64,000 bases of DNA from positions 1 to 64,000 of the forward strand of contig JAPXTA010000002.1 in the NCBI GenBank assembly GCA_033812735.1, in the 5' to 3' direction. The notes beneath the pieces are model-generated. The model worked only from the letters and a program-made list of their open reading frames with translations, had not been told where the DNA came from and ran no database searches. Of this stretch, positions 16,787 to 25,528 are shown one piece after another. The stretch comes from JABFRJ01 sp033812735. Its GTDB lineage: Bacteria; Pseudomonadota; Alphaproteobacteria; Rhizobiales; Hyphomicrobiaceae. The position numbers were made by a program, and so were the translations under genes. Each line of letters starts with the position of its first letter. Positions within the stretch are counted from its first letter, which is position 1.

Positions 16787-18616
16787 TCAACGTTGGCCGA
16801 TCTGGCGCAGCCGTTCCAGACGGCGGCGGCGGTCGACCATGGTTTCGCCGCCTGGCACGCGCATGTCGCGGATGAACTCGAGGGTGCCGCGGCTCACATG
16901 GGGTGTCAGGCGCGCCACCACCACAGCGGTGATCACAGCCAGCGCAATCGCGAGCAGGGCGACTTGTGGACCGGCGATGCCGATCGCTCCGGCTTGGCCA
17001 AGCAGGATGAAAAACAAGCTCGCACCGAGGCCGGTCAGCATACCTGCCATCGCGCCCCAGGCGTTCAAGCGCTTCCAGAACACCGATAGCACCAGAACGG
17101 GGAAGCACGCGGATGCGCTAACAGTGATGCCCCACAGCGCCATCTGAAGCGGGTCCGATTTCACGAGCGCGATGGCAGCAACGGCGGCGGCAATGGCACC
17201 GACGACAATCTGCGCCGTTGCGACGCGGCCATCGGACGTCTCGTCGCGTGACGGCAAGCGGATGACATCCTCGGAGATCATCGTGGCGAGCGCGTTGAGG
17301 CCAGCGGAGGCTGCGGCCAGAGCCGCCGCAAGGGCGCCGGCCATCGCGAGGTAGAGCAGCACTGCCGGCATACCGGCTGCCACGGTCAGGGCGTAGAAAA
17401 CAGTGTCCCGCTTGATGGCGATGCTCGTCAAAGCAACCGGGCCGCTCTTCGATTGTACGCCGGCCCAGCCGAACTGCTGGAGTTCCTGGAACCAGATCGG
17501 CAAGCGGCCGCCTGGCTGGCCCATCACCTGATCGATGATGTAGCCGCGATAGAAGGCGGCGGAGGCGGCCAGCGTCAAAAAGCAGAAGGCGGTGATGAGG
17601 ACGGCCCAGCCCATCGATTTGCGAGCGTCGTAGACACTCGCCGAGGTGCCGGTGCGGGAGAGCAACGTCGGCATGGCGGCGATGCCGGCGATGATGACGA
17701 CTTGGGTGGCGGTGTAGGCCCAGCTGCCGATATGGCCGAACGATTGCAGATAGCGCTTCGAGAAGAACTCGAGATCCGCGCCCGGTATTTCGAAGAGGAG
17801 CGGCGAGGCGAGCAGGATCGGTGCGCCGCCGGTCGCTTCGATACGCGCAACATTGCGCAGGAGGTTGCCGTGGGTCATTTGCGGCAGGGGCAGGCTCGAT
17901 ACGAGCAGCGACACGATCGTTGCCACGGTCGCGAGGGCGATCATCGCCAGGATGGCTTGCGCCGCCGCCGACCACGTCAGCGACCGCATCCCGCCGCCGG
18001 CGACGATGATCGCGGCGAATGCGGTGGTGGTCAGGATCATCAAGCTTTGTGACTGGCCGAGCAATGTGGCGGCGACACCTGCGGCCAGGCGGATCTCGGC
18101 AACGAGAACGAGCATGACCGGAACGGCCAGAACGGCAGCGGCGATCGCCCGCACGAGGCGGCTTTCAAAGCGCAGGCCGAAGAATGCCGGGAGGGAATGC
18201 GCGCCGACCTTGCGCAGGAAGGGGACGACGAGAACGGCCATGACCACGAGGCCGCCGATCCAGCCGAGCACGAACACGAAGGCATCGGTGCCGATCAAAG
18301 CGAAGGTGCCGGTCAGGGCGATGAAGCCGACGCCGCCGAGCGCCGACATCGATAGGACGAGGCCGCCGAAAAACGGCGGTATGCGCCGGCCGGCGGCGAA
18401 GTAGTCATAGGGGTCGCGGGTGGTGGCTGCGACGCCGAAGGCGGCATAGAGGATGACGGGGATGGCGAACATCAGAGCCCGCAGCCAGCCGTCGGCGACA
18501 CCAAGTTGCTCGAACATGGCGACCATAAGCACGAGCCCGGCGATCAGGCTCGCATATATGCCGTAGTAGGTCCCAAGGCGCGGGTTGATCAGCCGGGAGC
18601 GGGGCAAGGAAAACAT
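16787..18616 (-). CDS. Sodium:solute symporter, large subunit (acetate/ActP-like, VC_2705 type)
   Basis: A 609-residue member of the sodium/solute symporter family with about 13-14 transmembrane segments. It carries DPYDYFAAGRRIPPFFGG after the first helices and AAALAAASAGLNALATMISED, typical of the SSS family. The small-subunit gene lies immediately upstream on the same strand with a nine-base gap. That pairing defines the subgroup of putative solute:sodium symporters with separate large and small subunits. Cargo is probably a short organic acid, by family analogy only. The start at 18616 leaves out a long non-homologous upstream open frame. Confidence 0.88.
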   Translation of the reverse strand: MFSLPRSRLINPRLGTYYGIYASLIAGLVLMVAMFEQLGVADGWLRALMFAIPVILYAAFGVAATTRDPYDYFAAGRRIPPFFGGLVLSMSALGGVGFIALTGTFALIGTDAFVFVLGWIGGLVVMAVLVVPFLRKVGAHSLPAFFGLRFESRLVRAIAAAVLAVPVMLVLVAEIRLAAGVAATLLGQSQSLMILTTTAFAAIIVAGGGMRSLTWSAAAQAILAMIALATVATIVSLLVSSLPLPQMTHGNLLRNVARIEATGGAPILLASPLLFEIPGADLEFFSKRYLQSFGHIGSWAYTATQVVIIAGIAAMPTLLSRTGTSASVYDARKSMGWAVLITAFCFLTLAASAAFYRGYIIDQVMGQPGGRLPIWFQELQQFGWAGVQSKSGPVALTSIAIKRDTVFYALTVAAGMPAVLLYLAMAGALAAALAAASAGLNALATMISEDVIRLPSRDETSDGRVATAQIVVGAIAAAVAAIALVKSDPLQMALWGITVSASACFPVLVLSVFWKRLNAWGAMAGMLTGLGASLFFILLGQAGAIGIAGPQVALLAIALAVITAVVVARLTPHVSRGTLEFIRDMRVPGGETMVDRRRRLERLRQIGQR

Positions 18617-18624
18617 GGCGCCGC

Positions 18625-18885
18625 TCAGAGATCTTCGTTCGCCCCGTGCCAATGGTCGATCGCGTCCTGGCGATTGACCCAGCTTGCCGTAACGATCGCG
18701 GCGATCAACAACAGGCCGTGGCAGAGGAGAAAGTAGCCGAGGGGCGCCCCGAGGATGCGCTTGGCATTGAGGGCGTCGGCGTACATCGGGACGACGATGA
18801 TGGTGGCGAGAAACGGCAGCAGGGTGGCGACCATCTGCCACTTGGTGTGCCGCCAGTAGGGCTTGCGCTCACGCCAGTCGATCAT
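18625..18885 (-). CDS. Sodium:solute symporter small subunit (DUF4212)
   Basis: An 86-residue protein with two transmembrane segments (MVATLLPFLATIIVVPMYAD and LGYFLLCHGLLLIAAIVTASWV). It matches the DUF4212 small subunit that accompanies VC_2705-type symporters, with the typical YWRHTKWQ lead-in. The stop codon precedes the large-subunit start by nine bases, so the two form one transcription unit. Confidence 0.88.
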   Translation of the reverse strand: MIDWRERKPYWRHTKWQMVATLLPFLATIIVVPMYADALNAKRILGAPLGYFLLCHGLLLIAAIVTASWVNRQDAIDHWHGANEDL

Positions 18886-19118
18886 GCGTCCCCTCCGAAC
18901 TGTGCAGGCATTGCCGCCCCGTCAGGCTGGCTTAGGGGTAGATTATGGTTGCCGAGGGGCGATCGGCCGTGCCGAACGCTCCGCGTTGCGGAACATTAGC
19001 CATCGTACCTAAAGCCCGCTACACTTGATGCGTGAATCTGGAATAGTTTCCCGGTGGATAAGCGGCGATTCGGGGTCCAAGCCGTCTCGCTTCCTTTGGG
19101 ATCGTCAGGAAAGACGCC

Positions 19119-19784
19119 ATGCCGTCAAGCCGATTTATCATCGTCGACGACCACCCGCTGTTTCGAGACGCGCTCAGGCAGACCCTTGCATCGTCCTTCA
19201 AGTCGACCAAGGTCGACGAAGCCGGATCGCTCGATGCACTGATGGGGCTGCTCGATGGCGACGAGGATACCGATCTCATCCTGCTCGATCTGACCATGCC
19301 CGATGTTCAGGGCTTGTCGGGCCTCTTGCAGATCCGCACCCAGCATCCGGCAATCCCTGTCATCGTCGTCTCGGCGGTCGACGACCCGGCCGTCATCCGC
19401 AAGTGTCTCGATTTCGGTGCGTTCGGCTTCGTGCCGAAGTCGCGGCCGGTGGACGAAATTCGCACCGCCATCCGCACCGTGGTCGATGGCGGTGTTTGGA
19501 CTCCGGCAGGCTTCGACGCGTCTGCGCCGAGCGACAGCGGCGACCGAGAACTGGCAGCCCGCTTGTCGACCCTGACACCGCAGCAAATCAAAGTGCTCGG
19601 CATGCTTGGCGAGGGCCTGCTCAACAAGCAGATCGCCTACAAGCTCAACGTCTCGGAAGCGACGATCAAGGCGCACGTGTCGGCGATCCTGCAGAAGCTC
19701 GGCGTCGACAGCCGCACGCAGGCGGTCATCGCGATCAACAAGAGCGGCATTGGGCCGTGGCCGAAGCCTGCGACCGCGGACTGA
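19119..19784 (+). CDS. LuxR/NarL-family response regulator
   Basis: A 221-residue two-component response regulator. The receiver domain has acidic-pocket Asp10/Asp11, phospho-acceptor Asp57 in LILLDLTMP and Lys107 in FVPKS. The C-terminal LuxR-type HTH spans about residues 150-210 (LTPQQIKVLGMLGEG, NKQIAYKLNVSEATIKAHVSAIL). No kinase gene is adjacent. It is divergent from the symporter pair, so regulation of that transporter is a reasonable guess. The ATG at 19119 follows a CAGGAAAGACGCC region acting as RBS. Confidence 0.9.
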   Translation: MPSSRFIIVDDHPLFRDALRQTLASSFKSTKVDEAGSLDALMGLLDGDEDTDLILLDLTMPDVQGLSGLLQIRTQHPAIPVIVVSAVDDPAVIRKCLDFGAFGFVPKSRPVDEIRTAIRTVVDGGVWTPAGFDASAPSDSGDRELAARLSTLTPQQIKVLGMLGEGLLNKQIAYKLNVSEATIKAHVSAILQKLGVDSRTQAVIAINKSGIGPWPKPATAD

Positions 19785-19788
19785 TCCG

Positions 19789-21081
19789 TCAGTAGAGCAG
19801 GTACTTCGCGCGCTTCTGCTCGAAGGCTGCGACGTCGGCTTGCCAAGCCGCGACTATGTCGCTGCCGCTCGCGCCTGACGCCAGCATGCTTTTCAGCCGC
19901 GCTGTTCCGGCGATGAGCTGGAACATGCGATTGTCCGGCAAGACGGAGCGGCCGGTTGCCTTGGCCTGACGCTGGATCAACGCTAGCGCGTGGATGCCGA
20001 GTTCGAGCGGGCGGACGGCATCAACGTTGGTGATCGCGATGCGGACGCCGTTGACGGGTTCGCCTTTGAAGCGCGGGTCTTCCGCTACGTTCTTGATCGA
20101 TTGCGGGACGTAGCGAACGGCCTCGAAGCGGACGCCGGGCGATTTTAGCGCCGTCAGATCTGCGGCAAGCTTTCCAGCGTCGAGCCAGGGCGCTCCAAAC
20201 TGCGAGAAGGGGGTCGGCGTGCCGCGTCCTTCGTTGACGAGCGTTTCGCCGACCACGCCGATACCGGGATAGACGAGGGCAGCGTTGAACGTCGGAATGT
20301 TCGGGCTTGTCGGAACCCATGGCAGACCTGTCGCTGGCCAGCGCATCGACCGCGTGAGGCCTTCGCATTTCATCACTTGCAGATCGAGGGTCTCGAGGCC
20401 GTCGAGCCAACGCTCGCCTTTGATCATGTGTGCGAGTTCGGCGACCGTCATGCCGTGGACGATGGGCATTGGGTATTGGCCGACGAACGACTTGAACTGC
20501 GGCTCCAACGTGAACCCCGAGACGTAGGAGAGGCCGAGCGGGTTCGGGCGATCGAGGACGACGAAGGGGATGCGGCGGCGCGCGGCCGCTTGCATCGCTA
20601 GACCCATCGTCGAGATGTAGGTGTAGAAGCGGGCGCCGATATCCTGGATATCGAAGACGAGGACGTTGACGTCGCGTAGCATCGCTTCGGTTGGTGCCTT
20701 GACGTCGCCATGCAGCGAGAAGATCGGCACGCCGGTTTTCGGGTCGCGGTCGTTGGCAACTTTGGCGCCGGCTTCGGCGGTGCCGCGAAAGCCGTGCTCG
20801 GGCGCGAAGATGGCCGCGAGGCGAACGTTGCCGGCGTCGGCCATCAGGTCGACGAGGTGTTTTCCTTCGACGAGGCCGGTCTGATTGGTGATGATACCGA
20901 CGCTTTTTTTGGCGATCGGATAAAGCCAGGCGCGATAGAGGACGCCTGCACCGGTTTCGACCATCGGCGTTTTGCCTTTTGGCTTGGCGGCGAATGCGGG
21001 GGTGAGCCCCGTGACGGCTGCGGCTGCGGCTGCGGCTGAGGTTAACGCCTTGCGGCGATCTATGCTGTTCGACTTGGACAT
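19789..21081 (-). CDS. DUF1343 family exported protein (NamZ-like exo-muramidase)
   Basis: A 430-residue secreted protein with an N-terminal RRKALTSAAAAAAAV signal that resembles a twin-arginine or Sec leader, cleaved near PAFA. The DUF1343 domain shows VGIITNQTGLV, FAPEHGFRG, FDIQDIGARFYTYISTM and DRPNPLG, which are hallmark motifs. DUF1343 members include NamZ, an exo-beta-N-acetylmuramidase of peptidoglycan recycling; equivalence here is by family only. ATG 21081 was chosen because the signal peptide begins there. It lies just upstream of the convergent response-regulator stop. Confidence 0.88.
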   Translation of the reverse strand: MSKSNSIDRRKALTSAAAAAAAVTGLTPAFAAKPKGKTPMVETGAGVLYRAWLYPIAKKSVGIITNQTGLVEGKHLVDLMADAGNVRLAAIFAPEHGFRGTAEAGAKVANDRDPKTGVPIFSLHGDVKAPTEAMLRDVNVLVFDIQDIGARFYTYISTMGLAMQAAARRRIPFVVLDRPNPLGLSYVSGFTLEPQFKSFVGQYPMPIVHGMTVAELAHMIKGERWLDGLETLDLQVMKCEGLTRSMRWPATGLPWVPTSPNIPTFNAALVYPGIGVVGETLVNEGRGTPTPFSQFGAPWLDAGKLAADLTALKSPGVRFEAVRYVPQSIKNVAEDPRFKGEPVNGVRIAITNVDAVRPLELGIHALALIQRQAKATGRSVLPDNRMFQLIAGTARLKSMLASGASGSDIVAAWQADVAAFEQKRAKYLLY

Positions 21082-21318
21082 GATGCCTTGGTTCCCCGCG
21101 GGTCGGGGCGATGTGGCCAATAGTTGCGGCGGGGACAAGGCGAAGATGGGCTCTGAGGCCCGTTCGTGGGGTGCCAGGGCCCGTTTACCAACCGCTTGGC
21201 CATCACCCTGCGGCGAACACACCATCGGCGTCAGCGGCGCTAATTCTGACGCCCACGCGATTAACCGTTTCAGCGGCGCTTTCGACACTGAAACGGCGGT
21301 TCATCGGCCATTGCCAAC

Positions 21319-22758
21319 TCAGGTGTGGATCACCCGGCCATACGCGTCGAGGACGGCTTCGTGCATCATTTCAGAGAGCGTCGGGTGCGGGAAGACGGTG
21401 TGCATCAGCTCTTCTTCCGTCGTCTCCAAGTTCATGGCGACGACGAAGCCCTGGATCAGTTCGGTCACTTCCGCGCCGACTAGGTGCGCGCCGATCAGTT
21501 GACCGGTCTTGGCGTCGAAGATGGTTTTCACGAGGCCTTCGGGTTCGCCGAGCGCAATCGCTTTGCCGTTGCCGGCGAAGGGGAAGCGGCCGACCTTGAT
21601 GTCGCGTCCGAGTTCCTTCGCCTTCTTCTCGGTGAGGCCGACGCTCGCGACCTGGGGATGGCAATAAGTGCAGCCAGGGATCTGCAGTTTATCCATCGCG
21701 TGCGTGGGCAGGCCCTTGATGGTCTCGATGCAGATGACGCCTTCGTGCTCGGCCTTGTGGGCGAGCATCGGTGGGCCGGCGACGTCGCCGATGGCGTAGA
21801 TGCCCGGCACGTTCGTGCGTCCCAGGCCGTCGGTGACGACGCAACCGCGGTCGATTTTGACGCCGAGTTTTTCGAGACCGAGATTTTCGATGTTGCCGAC
21901 GACGCCGACGGCGGAAATGACACGGTCATACTCGGCCGTCGATTTCTGGCCCTTGTCGTCCTCGATCGTGGCGACGACGCTATTGGCCTTCTTTTCGAGT
22001 TTCGTCACCTTCGACGACGTCTTGATCTTCATGCCCATCTTGTCGAGGCGCTTGTGGACGTGAGTGGCGATCTCGTGATCCTCGACGGGGAGGATCTGCG
22101 GCAGCAACTCGACCACAGTCACGCCCGCGCCCATGGTGTGGTAGAAGCTCGCGAATTCGATGCCGATGGCGCCAGAGCCAACGACCAGCAGCGATTTCGG
22201 CATCTCCTGCGGCACCATCGCTTCAAAGTAGGTCCAAACCAGCTTGCCGTCGGGTTCGAGGCCGGGGAGCACGCGCGGGCGGGCGCCGGTCGCGACGATG
22301 ATGTGCTTGGCTTGGTAGGTGCCGGCGCCGAGTACGCCCTTCGGTGGCGGGATCGCCGGTTGCATGGCGGGCTTCTTAGTCGGCGAGACGGTCACTTGGC
22401 CTGGCTTGTCGATCGCGGCCTCCCCCCAGATCACGTCGACCTTGTTCTTCTTCATCAGGAAGCCGACGCCGCCGTTGAGGCGCTGGGAGACACCGCGCGA
22501 TCGGTTCACGACGGCTGCCGCATCGACCTTCATCTTGCCTTCGAGAACGAGGCCGTAGTCCTTGGCGTGTTCGGCGTAGTGGAGGATCTCGGCAGATCGC
22601 AGCAGCGCCTTGGTCGGGATACAGCCCCAGTTCAAGCAGATGCCGCCCAAGTGCTCGCGCTCGACGATCGCGGTTTTGAAGCCGAGCTGGGCGGCGCGGA
22701 TCGCCGTGACATAGCCGCCGGGGCCGGCACCGATGATGAGGACGTCGTAGGAGGACAT
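21319..22758 (-). CDS. lpdA: Dihydrolipoyl dehydrogenase (E3)
   Basis: A flavoprotein disulfide reductase that reoxidises dihydrolipoamide in 2-oxoacid dehydrogenase or glycine-cleavage complexes. The 479-residue protein has FAD-binding GAGPGG (residues 10-15) and redox-active Cys41/Cys46 in CLNWGC. It also has the NAD-binding VVGSGAIGIEFA and the C-terminal catalytic base in PHPTLSEMMHEA. A Pro/Lys-rich insertion (TKKPAMQPAIPPPKG) sits in the central region. The other complex subunits are not in the window. Confidence 0.96.
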   Translation of the reverse strand: MSSYDVLIIGAGPGGYVTAIRAAQLGFKTAIVEREHLGGICLNWGCIPTKALLRSAEILHYAEHAKDYGLVLEGKMKVDAAAVVNRSRGVSQRLNGGVGFLMKKNKVDVIWGEAAIDKPGQVTVSPTKKPAMQPAIPPPKGVLGAGTYQAKHIIVATGARPRVLPGLEPDGKLVWTYFEAMVPQEMPKSLLVVGSGAIGIEFASFYHTMGAGVTVVELLPQILPVEDHEIATHVHKRLDKMGMKIKTSSKVTKLEKKANSVVATIEDDKGQKSTAEYDRVISAVGVVGNIENLGLEKLGVKIDRGCVVTDGLGRTNVPGIYAIGDVAGPPMLAHKAEHEGVICIETIKGLPTHAMDKLQIPGCTYCHPQVASVGLTEKKAKELGRDIKVGRFPFAGNGKAIALGEPEGLVKTIFDAKTGQLIGAHLVGAEVTELIQGFVVAMNLETTEEELMHTVFPHPTLSEMMHEAVLDAYGRVIHT

Positions 22759-22892
22759 GTGGACTACACCCGCGAGTTTGCTAGGGCCTGGGTTCACAGA
22801 TCTAGCCGGATGCGGGGGTGGGCGCAAAGGGTGTGAATCAAGAGGGTATCAAAGCGCTTGACTTGACGCGTCCTGTGGCTATCGACGCGGGC

Positions 22893-24125
22893 ATGACCGG
22901 TCCAGCAACTCCCTCTGCCAGCAGCCGGCGTGCGTCGGTCGCGTTCATCCTATTTACGGTGCTGCTGGACGTGCTCGCGATCGGGCTTGTCATTCCGGTA
23001 TTGCCGAAGCTGGTTGAGAGCTTTGCCGGTGATACGAGCCGGGCTGCCGTGATGTTCGGTTTGATGTCGGCATCGTGGGCGTTGATGCAACTGGTGTTCT
23101 CGCCGATCGCGGGTGCCCTGTCCGATCGCTTCGGGCGGCGTCCGGTGCTGTTGCTGTCGAATTTTGGGCTTGGGCTCGACTACATATTGATGGCTTTGGC
23201 GCCGACGCTTGGCTGGTTGTTCGCGGGCCGTGTGATCTCGGGGATCATGGCGGCGACATTCTCCACCGCGACGGCCTATATCGCCGACGTGACCGAACCC
23301 GAAAAGCGGGCGGCTGCGTTCGGGATGATCGGCGGTGCGTTCGGGCTCGGCTTCGTGCTCGGTCCGGCGCTCGGCGGTATCCTTGGCGATATAGATGCGC
23401 GGCTGCCGTTCTGGGTCGCGGCAGGATTGAGCCTCGCCAATGCCTGCTACGGCTATTTCATCCTGCCGGAGAGCTTGAAGGCGGAGGCTCGTTCGCCGTT
23501 CCGCTTCAAGAGCGCCAACCCCATCGGTGCCATCAATTTGTTGCGCTCCGATCCTGTTCTCGCGCGTCTCGGCCTGGTCCTGTTTTTCTATCACCTGGCG
23601 CATGCGGCTCTGCCGGCCGTTTTCGTGCTTTATGCCGGGTATCGCTTCGGTTGGGGTACGAAGGAGGTCGGTTTGGTGCTGGCCGCCGTCGGCGTGTTTT
23701 CTGCCATCGTACAGGCGGGGCTGATCCGTTGGGCCATCGCGGCATTCGGAGCGCCTCAGACCCTGCTGATCGGAATTGCCGCCGGCGCCTTCGGATTTTT
23801 GATCCAGGGGCTCACGACGAATGGGCTCGTATACGTGGTTGGCATTCCAATCTTCGTGATTTGGGGGTTCATCACGCCGTCGGCGCAACAGATGATGACG
23901 GCGCGGCTCGGGCCCGATCGGCAAGGGCAGTTGCAGGGGGCGAACGCGAGCCTGATGTCGATCGCCAATCTGGCCGGGCCGCTCGTTTTCAGCCAGATTT
24001 TCGCTTGGGCTGTGGCTGAGCCCGCTCGAGGGGCCGCGCTCGCCGGCTTGCCGTTCGTGTTGGCTGCCCTCCTTCTCACCATCGCGTTCATCATTGCCCG
24101 GCAACCAACTGCTGGGGCGCGTTGA
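22893..24125 (+). CDS. MFS transporter, TetA-like drug/H+ antiporter
   Basis: A 410-residue major facilitator with 12 predicted membrane segments. Motif A reads GALSDRFGRRPVLL after TM2, and GPALGG marks the TM5 motif C region. The overall order closely follows class A/B TetA efflux pumps (VIPVLPKLVE, ATAYIADVTEPEKRA). Chromosomal homologues are common and often do not confer tetracycline resistance, so substrate is left open. It is divergent from lpdA. The first 75 codons of the longer frame were dropped because they overlap the lpdA promoter. Confidence 0.88.
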   Translation: MTGPATPSASSRRASVAFILFTVLLDVLAIGLVIPVLPKLVESFAGDTSRAAVMFGLMSASWALMQLVFSPIAGALSDRFGRRPVLLLSNFGLGLDYILMALAPTLGWLFAGRVISGIMAATFSTATAYIADVTEPEKRAAAFGMIGGAFGLGFVLGPALGGILGDIDARLPFWVAAGLSLANACYGYFILPESLKAEARSPFRFKSANPIGAINLLRSDPVLARLGLVLFFYHLAHAALPAVFVLYAGYRFGWGTKEVGLVLAAVGVFSAIVQAGLIRWAIAAFGAPQTLLIGIAAGAFGFLIQGLTTNGLVYVVGIPIFVIWGFITPSAQQMMTARLGPDRQGQLQGANASLMSIANLAGPLVFSQIFAWAVAEPARGAALAGLPFVLAALLLTIAFIIARQPTAGAR

Positions 24126-24199
24126 CGGCCCGGCGGCGCCATCTCAATATCCGCCCACCCGTCCGCCAGACGATCCGTTCACCGCTCAGAGGGACTGAC

Positions 24200-25468
24200 A
24201 TGACTATCAGGGTTTCACGACGCCGCGTTCTCGAGACCGGCGCGGCCGCGGCAGCACTCGGCGCGTTTGGTTCTAGCGCTGCCATGGCGCAGGCGACGGA
24301 ATTGTCGTTCTGGACGTGGCGTCAGGAAGACCGGGCGCAATATGCCGAACTCTTCAAGATGTTCACGGACAAGAACCCTGACATCAAAATCAATTTTCAG
24401 GCCTATGAAGCGCAGAACTACGCGACTGTGCTTTCAACCGGGCTCGCCGCGGGAACGGGTCCTGACATCATCCATATCCGCGCTTACGGCGGCACCGAGC
24501 AGTTTGCGAAGGCAGGCTATCTTCAGGCGCTGACGAAGGAAGCGGTACCGGAGCTCGCCAATTTTTCCGATAGTGCGCTCGGCGCCTTGTCGATGCGGTC
24601 GGACAAACAGGTCTACGGCGTGCCCTTCGCGTCGCAGACGCTCGGCGTGTTCATCAACAAGGAGCTGTTCGACAAGAACGGCTGGAAACCTGCCGCGACC
24701 TGGGACGAGTTCGCGGATCTCGCCAAGAAAATCAAAGCAGCGAACGTGATCCCGATCGCGAACGGAACCGCGACCGCTTGGATGTGCGAGGTGCTGACGA
24801 ACATCGTCGCCGGTTCGTTCTATGGGACCGAGTTCGCGCCGGACCTGATGGCTGGTAAGGCGACGTTCCAGGATCCGCGCTACATCGCCGGTCTCACCAA
24901 GCTCACCGAACTCAAGGATCACATGCCGCCCGGCTTTACGGGGATCGACTATCCGACGTCGCAGCAGCTGTTCCTGTCGGGCCGCGCGGCGATGTTCTTC
25001 GGCGGCTCGTTCGAGCTTGCCAATTTCCGCAAGCAGAACCCGAACCTGAAGATGGATTTCGTTGCGCCACCGGCCGCCAAGGCGGGGGCGCCGGGTCTCG
25101 TGTCGCTGTTTTATGACGGCGGTTACGCGATCAATGCGAAGACGGCCAAGAAGGACGCGGCAACGAAGCTCATCCGCTTCTTGTCGACGCCGGAATTCGG
25201 CACGAAGTTCTCGGCATTGCTCGGCAACATCTCGCCGATCAAGGGCGTCGATATCGCCGATCCGACCTTGAAGCAGGTCGCGGCGCTCAACGCCAATTCG
25301 GTGCCGTACATCATGGCGGTGCACTTCCGCTACAACGAGCCGACGGGATCGACGCTGTTGCAGCAGGGCATTCAGAAGATGATGGGCGGGCAGGCGAGCC
25401 CGGCCGATGTCGCCAAGTCCGTCACCGAGGGCATCGCGACGTACTTCGAGCCGTTCAAGAAGAAGTAA
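24200..25468 (+). CDS. ABC transporter sugar-type solute-binding protein
   Basis: A 422-residue extracellular solute-binding protein (family 1). The N-terminus SRRRVLETGAAAAALGAFGSSAAMAQA is a twin-arginine-like signal. The mature part begins with SFWTWRQED, followed by FKMFTDKNPDIKIN, typical of sugar-binding proteins. AGAGGGAC precedes the ATG with good spacing. No permease or ATPase gene lies nearby, so it is an orphan here. A strong hairpin terminator follows. Confidence 0.9.
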   Translation: MTIRVSRRRVLETGAAAAALGAFGSSAAMAQATELSFWTWRQEDRAQYAELFKMFTDKNPDIKINFQAYEAQNYATVLSTGLAAGTGPDIIHIRAYGGTEQFAKAGYLQALTKEAVPELANFSDSALGALSMRSDKQVYGVPFASQTLGVFINKELFDKNGWKPAATWDEFADLAKKIKAANVIPIANGTATAWMCEVLTNIVAGSFYGTEFAPDLMAGKATFQDPRYIAGLTKLTELKDHMPPGFTGIDYPTSQQLFLSGRAAMFFGGSFELANFRKQNPNLKMDFVAPPAAKAGAPGLVSLFYDGGYAINAKTAKKDAATKLIRFLSTPEFGTKFSALLGNISPIKGVDIADPTLKQVAALNANSVPYIMAVHFRYNEPTGSTLLQQGIQKMMGGQASPADVAKSVTEGIATYFEPFKKK

Positions 25469-25478
25469 GCGCCAACGA

Positions 25479-25515
25479 AAAAGCCGCGCGCGAGGGGGAC
25501 TCGCGCGCGGCTTTT
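25479..25515. terminator. Bidirectional terminator between convergent genes
   Basis: AAAAGCCGCGCGCGA pairs with TCGCGCGCGGCTTTT, a perfect 15-bp stem with a 7-nt loop and U-tracts in both directions. It separates the solute-binding protein gene from the convergent transaminase gene. Confidence 0.93.
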
Positions 25516-25528
25516 GTTTGTCTCGGTA

